64,000 nucleotides of DNA from Enterococcus sp. 5H. Its GTDB lineage: Bacteria > Bacillota > Bacilli > Lactobacillales > Enterococcaceae. The DNA is taken from positions 1 through 64,000 of the forward strand of contig NZ_AMDP01000034.1 in assembly GCF_028128615.1 (NCBI RefSeq), written 5' to 3'. The notes below the pieces were generated by a model. That model was not told where the DNA came from, ran no database searches, and saw only the letters and a program-made list of their open reading frames with translations. The translations under genes were made by a program, and so were the position numbers. Of this stretch, positions 60,541 through 64,000 are shown piece by piece (positions within the stretch are counted from its first letter, which is position 1; the number at the start of each line of letters is the position of its first letter).

Positions 60541-62943
60541 TTAAGGTGTCTCTCCAACTGTAAATTCAATTTTTGCTTGATATTTCCCAAGCTTTTTGAC
60601 AGCATCTCCTGAAACATCCAGCTTAAAACCTTTTCCGTCTGGTTTCCAAGTGCTACTTACGTTGAATTCTTCACTTGCAGTATGCGTATCAGCTAACAAT
60701 TCCTGTGCATTATTCAAAATAAAAGACTTTTCTGTATCCGACCCATCGTTGTACCGTAAAATATTTGGAATGACTTTTTTTGATCCATCTGTAGTATCAG
60801 TAAGCGTAAATTCCTGAGTCACTTTTGCTTGTAATGTCCACTTTTGTTTCGATGCTCTCGTATCTGTTACAATCAACTCTTTATCAAGAACTGCCTCATT
60901 TACTCGAATTGCTTTATAACTAACTTCTTCAATCCCAAAATTCAGAATTGTTGGTGTTGAAGATAAAAATAGCCTACCTTCAAACTCATATTCCACAGTG
61001 TTTCCACTTGCAGAAAGTTCAAATTCTTCAACAGGATTATTGGTTTGTTCATAACCAGCATTTTTAATTACTTCAATAGTATCTGTCACCTGTTTAATAT
61101 TCTTCAAATTAATTGGATCACCGATCATTTGAGTTGAGTCAACGTAGTCCGGATATTTACTCGTTAAATAATTTCCGTTGATTTTATATTTCACACGTAA
61201 CTCGGCACTTGTAGGGACAATCTTGACATTCACTTGTATATCTTTCGTTACATTTTTTGCTGTTGTTAATGTCAGCGTTAGTACAACATCACCAATGGCT
61301 GAAGTCTCTGGTAAGGGCTGCTTGTAGCTAACTTTTACTGGTTTATCTAATGGATTATCTGTATCTACTCTGATATTGTCTAAAAATGATGTTCCAGGAT
61401 CTTGATAATCAGTCGTAAAATTTGTTCCTAGTGGGACTTTGATGTTTTGTTTAGAATCTGCATCAGGTAATCCTTCGTACAAGACTTTAGCTTTCGTCTG
61501 ATCATCTGTTGTGATGATTTCTGCATTCAAATCACCAGAAAAACGATTAAGATAAGTGTAATGAGTGGTTGTATTAGCCCCACCTAACTCATAAATCATA
61601 TGAGCATCATCTTTTCCGCCCATTTGATAGTTGTGTACATCCTTGTCGAATTTAAATCTAGTATTTGGTTTTGCTTCTATTTTGATATCTAAGACTGAAC
61701 CATTAAATTCACTTGATGCAGGATTTTTCACTGTTAAAATCACTTTGCTGGAATTAGCCGGGGCCAGAGCAATACTAAATAATCCTGTCTTATCAACCGT
61801 ATCTCCCGTTCCATATTCGTATATTTTAATTTTACTCAAGTCAATATCATATTGACTTGGAACAGTTGTTTCTATTGAAAAAGTTGTATTTCTATTTTCA
61901 AGCTTATTATCTGCAACAGTTTGCAGAATCGAATATTTGATTCTGCCATAATCAGCTTCTGTATGCACAGCACTATTCTTTTCAGCAAAAATAATTGGTT
62001 TAGCAGGTGCTATTCTGGCTAGCGACTCTGTGCTATACATAATTCCCATTGCACCTACAGTCGTACCTCCACTTCCGTTGCTATATCTTTTTTCTAATGA
62101 CGTAGCAAAAGACTGACTTTCAAAAAGTTGAGTTAACCTGCTGGCTGGTGAATTAACTGTTGTTCCACTACCAAAAAGTTCCAAATAATTTGGTTTGTTA
62201 CTATCTTTGTATCCAATCCAAGTAGAATCTAAAACAAACATTTTACTAAAATCATTGTTAAAAGGCGTGGTTACAGCCTTAGCAATATTAATATTGTTGA
62301 AATTCCAAGTTCCTTTATAGTTTAGCTGAGCTTTTGTTTCGTTATCATAGAATTCGTAGTGGTAATGTGCATTATCCTCAAATGTATAAGTGTCATTGAT
62401 TTTAGAAGCACTTCTTGTTGTACTTCCTAAAAATAAAAATGCTTCTCCCCATGTACTCGTGTTCGGAATAATCAAATCTGATGTAGAATTAATATCAGAA
62501 AAATCAACTGCTAGAAAATTAAAGTACGGAATATTTCCTCCGCCTTTATCAGCAAAATCCATGTCATCAATAATTAACTTCAGATCTACGCTTCTTCCGT
62601 TATACATCCCCACATTCCTGACCCACACACCTTTTTCAGTCGCGCTTGTACTTTTATGAAAACGATAGGCCTTAGATTTATGTGAAGCATATTCAATTGT
62701 CTCTGCTTCTCCAAAAGGCTCATATGAAGTAAATTGGGTTAATTTAAACATAGAACCATAATCTCCATCAATTTCAGATGTAGCTGAATTAGCTCCCGAC
62801 ACAACATTAATACCTTGGGCAGTTAAAATATCTGAATAGCTAGATGGAGGAGCAGCTTGAATTTTATTCTGATGACCATTATATAAAAAGAAAATACCAC
62901 TGAGTAAAGTAATTAAAAGTAACACTACTCTAATTTTTTTCAA
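60541..62943 (-). CDS. Large WxL-type surface protein
   Basis: An 800-aa secreted protein with a signal peptide (VVLLLITLLSGIFFLYNGHQ), long beta-rich ectodomain including a lectin-like first half (about 35-300) and repeated Ig-like segments, and a C-terminal WxL domain. The first motif is intact (SKQKWTLQAKVTQEF) but the second, normally WxL, reads IEFTVGETP. TTG start at 62943 with AGGGGGTGACAAAAA upstream. Probably the main ligand-binding component of the complex. Confidence 0.88.
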   Translation of the reverse strand: MKKIRVVLLLITLLSGIFFLYNGHQNKIQAAPPSSYSDILTAQGINVVSGANSATSEIDGDYGSMFKLTQFTSYEPFGEAETIEYASHKSKAYRFHKSTSATEKGVWVRNVGMYNGRSVDLKLIIDDMDFADKGGGNIPYFNFLAVDFSDINSTSDLIIPNTSTWGEAFLFLGSTTRSASKINDTYTFEDNAHYHYEFYDNETKAQLNYKGTWNFNNINIAKAVTTPFNNDFSKMFVLDSTWIGYKDSNKPNYLELFGSGTTVNSPASRLTQLFESQSFATSLEKRYSNGSGGTTVGAMGIMYSTESLARIAPAKPIIFAEKNSAVHTEADYGRIKYSILQTVADNKLENRNTTFSIETTVPSQYDIDLSKIKIYEYGTGDTVDKTGLFSIALAPANSSKVILTVKNPASSEFNGSVLDIKIEAKPNTRFKFDKDVHNYQMGGKDDAHMIYELGGANTTTHYTYLNRFSGDLNAEIITTDDQTKAKVLYEGLPDADSKQNIKVPLGTNFTTDYQDPGTSFLDNIRVDTDNPLDKPVKVSYKQPLPETSAIGDVVLTLTLTTAKNVTKDIQVNVKIVPTSAELRVKYKINGNYLTSKYPDYVDSTQMIGDPINLKNIKQVTDTIEVIKNAGYEQTNNPVEEFELSASGNTVEYEFEGRLFLSSTPTILNFGIEEVSYKAIRVNEAVLDKELIVTDTRASKQKWTLQAKVTQEFTLTDTTDGSKKVIPNILRYNDGSDTEKSFILNNAQELLADTHTASEEFNVSSTWKPDGKGFKLDVSGDAVKKLGKYQAKIEFTVGETP

Positions 62944-62995
62944 TTTTTGTCACCCCCTATTTATAAAATAAGAACTAGTTATTACCCTCACTACT

Positions 62996-63038
62996 ATTAG
63001 ATTAAGTTTTAGGATTAGTACCTAAAACTTAATCTAAT
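62996..63038. other. 18-bp perfect hairpin between adhesin and large WxL genes
   Basis: ATTAGATTAAGTTTTAGG (62996-63013) and its exact complement (63021-63038) flank a 7-nt loop. No T-tract follows on either strand, so it is unlikely to be a simple terminator; an mRNA processing or stability element is more likely. Confidence 0.6.
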
Positions 63039-63077
63039 CAGTATATCCAAATCTTATTTAAACTAAACAAGAATCAA

Positions 63078-64000
63078 TTATAAAATCCCACCTACTAATG
63101 AAAATTTTCCATAGTTTTCAAGTCGGAAGTTTGGTGAGATATCGCCAGTTGTTGCTAATGTGTTACTGTTACATATTTTTCCGAAATTTACTGTAAAGTT
63201 TCCACCGTCAAAATACACTGGAGCATAGGCATAGTCTCCGCCAGTTTGTGACCAGGTTGAAATTTCACTTACATCTGTAGCATTGATTGTTGTATTTGTT
63301 GCATAGAATAGTTTTGAATTTGGTTTTTTATTTGTTATTTCAAAATTACGAGGAGCATCTAGGTTAATCACTGCACCTTTATATTCGCTTTCAACAACTG
63401 CTTTAGTACTATTACCAGTAATGACTAATTCAGCATCATTCGCTACATTAACTTCTGATCCGTAATATTGAAGTTTCATCGTAGCGTAGTTTCCACCACC
63501 ACGACCATTTAAATGAACAGAACTTCCAGTTGCTAAATTAAATGATGGTACTTTATTCACGTAATCAGCACGCGGAATGAATTGGAAAGCCACACCTGCG
63601 GCATCAACATCTAATGAAGCATTCGCCCCTACATCAACTTTTTGGACTTTATCATAAAATACTGGGTAGTAATAGTTAACATTACTTTGGGGTCCAATTT
63701 TTACATTGATTTTCGCATTGTCACCTATGATTGCTTCGCCAGTTGCTTTACCATTAATTAATGCACCATTGAAATAGAACGCTGAGAATTGACCATGGTC
63801 TTTATTTGCAGCGATTCCGTTATAAACAGTTCCCGGCAAGAATTCTAAGTCATGCACCCAAGCATTTTCAGCACGTGTGTTGATATTGTTATTTTTTCCT
63901 GCAAATGTTAATTTACCTTCACTTAGGTGTACAAAACGGGCACCTTGATACGTTACATCTTCAGCATAAACATCCCAACCATAGCTCGAAGGTCCATTTC
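63078..64000 (-). CDS. Pectate-lyase-like adhesin of the WxL locus, partial (5' end outside window)
   Basis: At least 307 codons are open to the right edge. The sequence has repeated short beta segments (GNSTKAVVESEYKGAVINLD, SSVHLNGRGGGNYATMKLQY) typical of a right-handed parallel beta-helix, matching the pectate-lyase-like adhesive proteins encoded in enterococcal and Listeria WxL loci. The end FSLVGGIL shows no WxL or sortase motif. The true start and signal peptide are outside the window. Confidence 0.7.
   Translation of the reverse strand, partial: NGPSSYGWDVYAEDVTYQGARFVHLSEGKLTFAGKNNNINTRAENAWVHDLEFLPGTVYNGIAANKDHGQFSAFYFNGALINGKATGEAIIGDNAKINVKIGPQSNVNYYYPVFYDKVQKVDVGANASLDVDAAGVAFQFIPRADYVNKVPSFNLATGSSVHLNGRGGGNYATMKLQYYGSEVNVANDAELVITGNSTKAVVESEYKGAVINLDAPRNFEITNKKPNSKLFYATNTTINATDVSEISTWSQTGGDYAYAPVYFDGGNFTVNFGKICNSNTLATTGDISPNFRLENYGKFSLVGGIL

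Overview
The window is low-GC Firmicute DNA, most likely Enterococcus or a close relative. The tyrosine/tyramine locus with T-box tyrS, the E1-alpha/E1-beta/E2/E3 pyruvate dehydrogenase operon with a two-lipoyl E2, the WxL/DUF916 cell-surface locus and an ArpU-type phage regulator all point there. I cannot name the species.

Region 1 (about 600-19,300) is the early half of a temperate prophage, with its integrase at the right end. Leftward genes run from a Cro-like repressor (15,776) through antirepressor, ERF annealing protein, HNHc nuclease, DnaD-like initiator, RusA resolvase, SSB, many small proteins and a C5 DNA methyltransferase to the ArpU late regulator (848). Just beyond arpU is a leftward promoter with three GTGCAT iterons at 11-bp spacing. 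No terminase or structural gene is seen; the far left holds a PPOX-fold protein and a small charged protein, so the prophage either continues past the window or is incomplete. Several rightward units (59-aa, 72-aa, 149-aa and 239-aa genes and a ~53-nt RNA) have their own promoters inside the leftward operon, like phage morons. About ten genes shorter than 60 codons are annotated here.

The immunity region (15,570-18,060) is the most interesting part. A short CI-like repressor without a protease domain sits opposite the Cro-like gene; one 17-bp operator exactly fills the spacer of the leftward promoter. Next come a structured rightward RNA, a 21-codon hydrophobic peptide gene on the other strand, and divergently a 304-aa Rgg/PrgX-type peptide-receptor regulator, then integrase. 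This looks like a peptide-signalling module carried by the prophage. Elsewhere an HNH homing-type endonuclease has split the start of ssb, leaving a 13-codon remnant and a synonymously recoded second start.

Region 2 (19,346-45,734) is chromosome: AI-2E-type transporter; NhaC antiporter, tyrosine decarboxylase and tyrosine/tyramine exchanger transcribed divergently from T-box-controlled tyrS; a TrpR-like YerC protein; the pdh operon; an MgtA Mg2+ ATPase behind an M-box riboswitch, attenuator and 23-codon leader ORF; DUF1398; thioredoxin reductase; a heterodimeric ABC exporter; YneF; endonuclease IV; and three small DUF1801/OmdA-type proteins.

Region 3 (46,069-64,000) concerns the envelope: a class A PBP, a membrane protein, a HAD phosphatase, two lipoproteins, YfhO, two signal peptidase I homologues (one lacking both catalytic residues), a WxL locus (DUF916/DUF3324, three WxL proteins, a small sortase-anchored protein) and a pectate-lyase-like adhesin that runs off the right edge.
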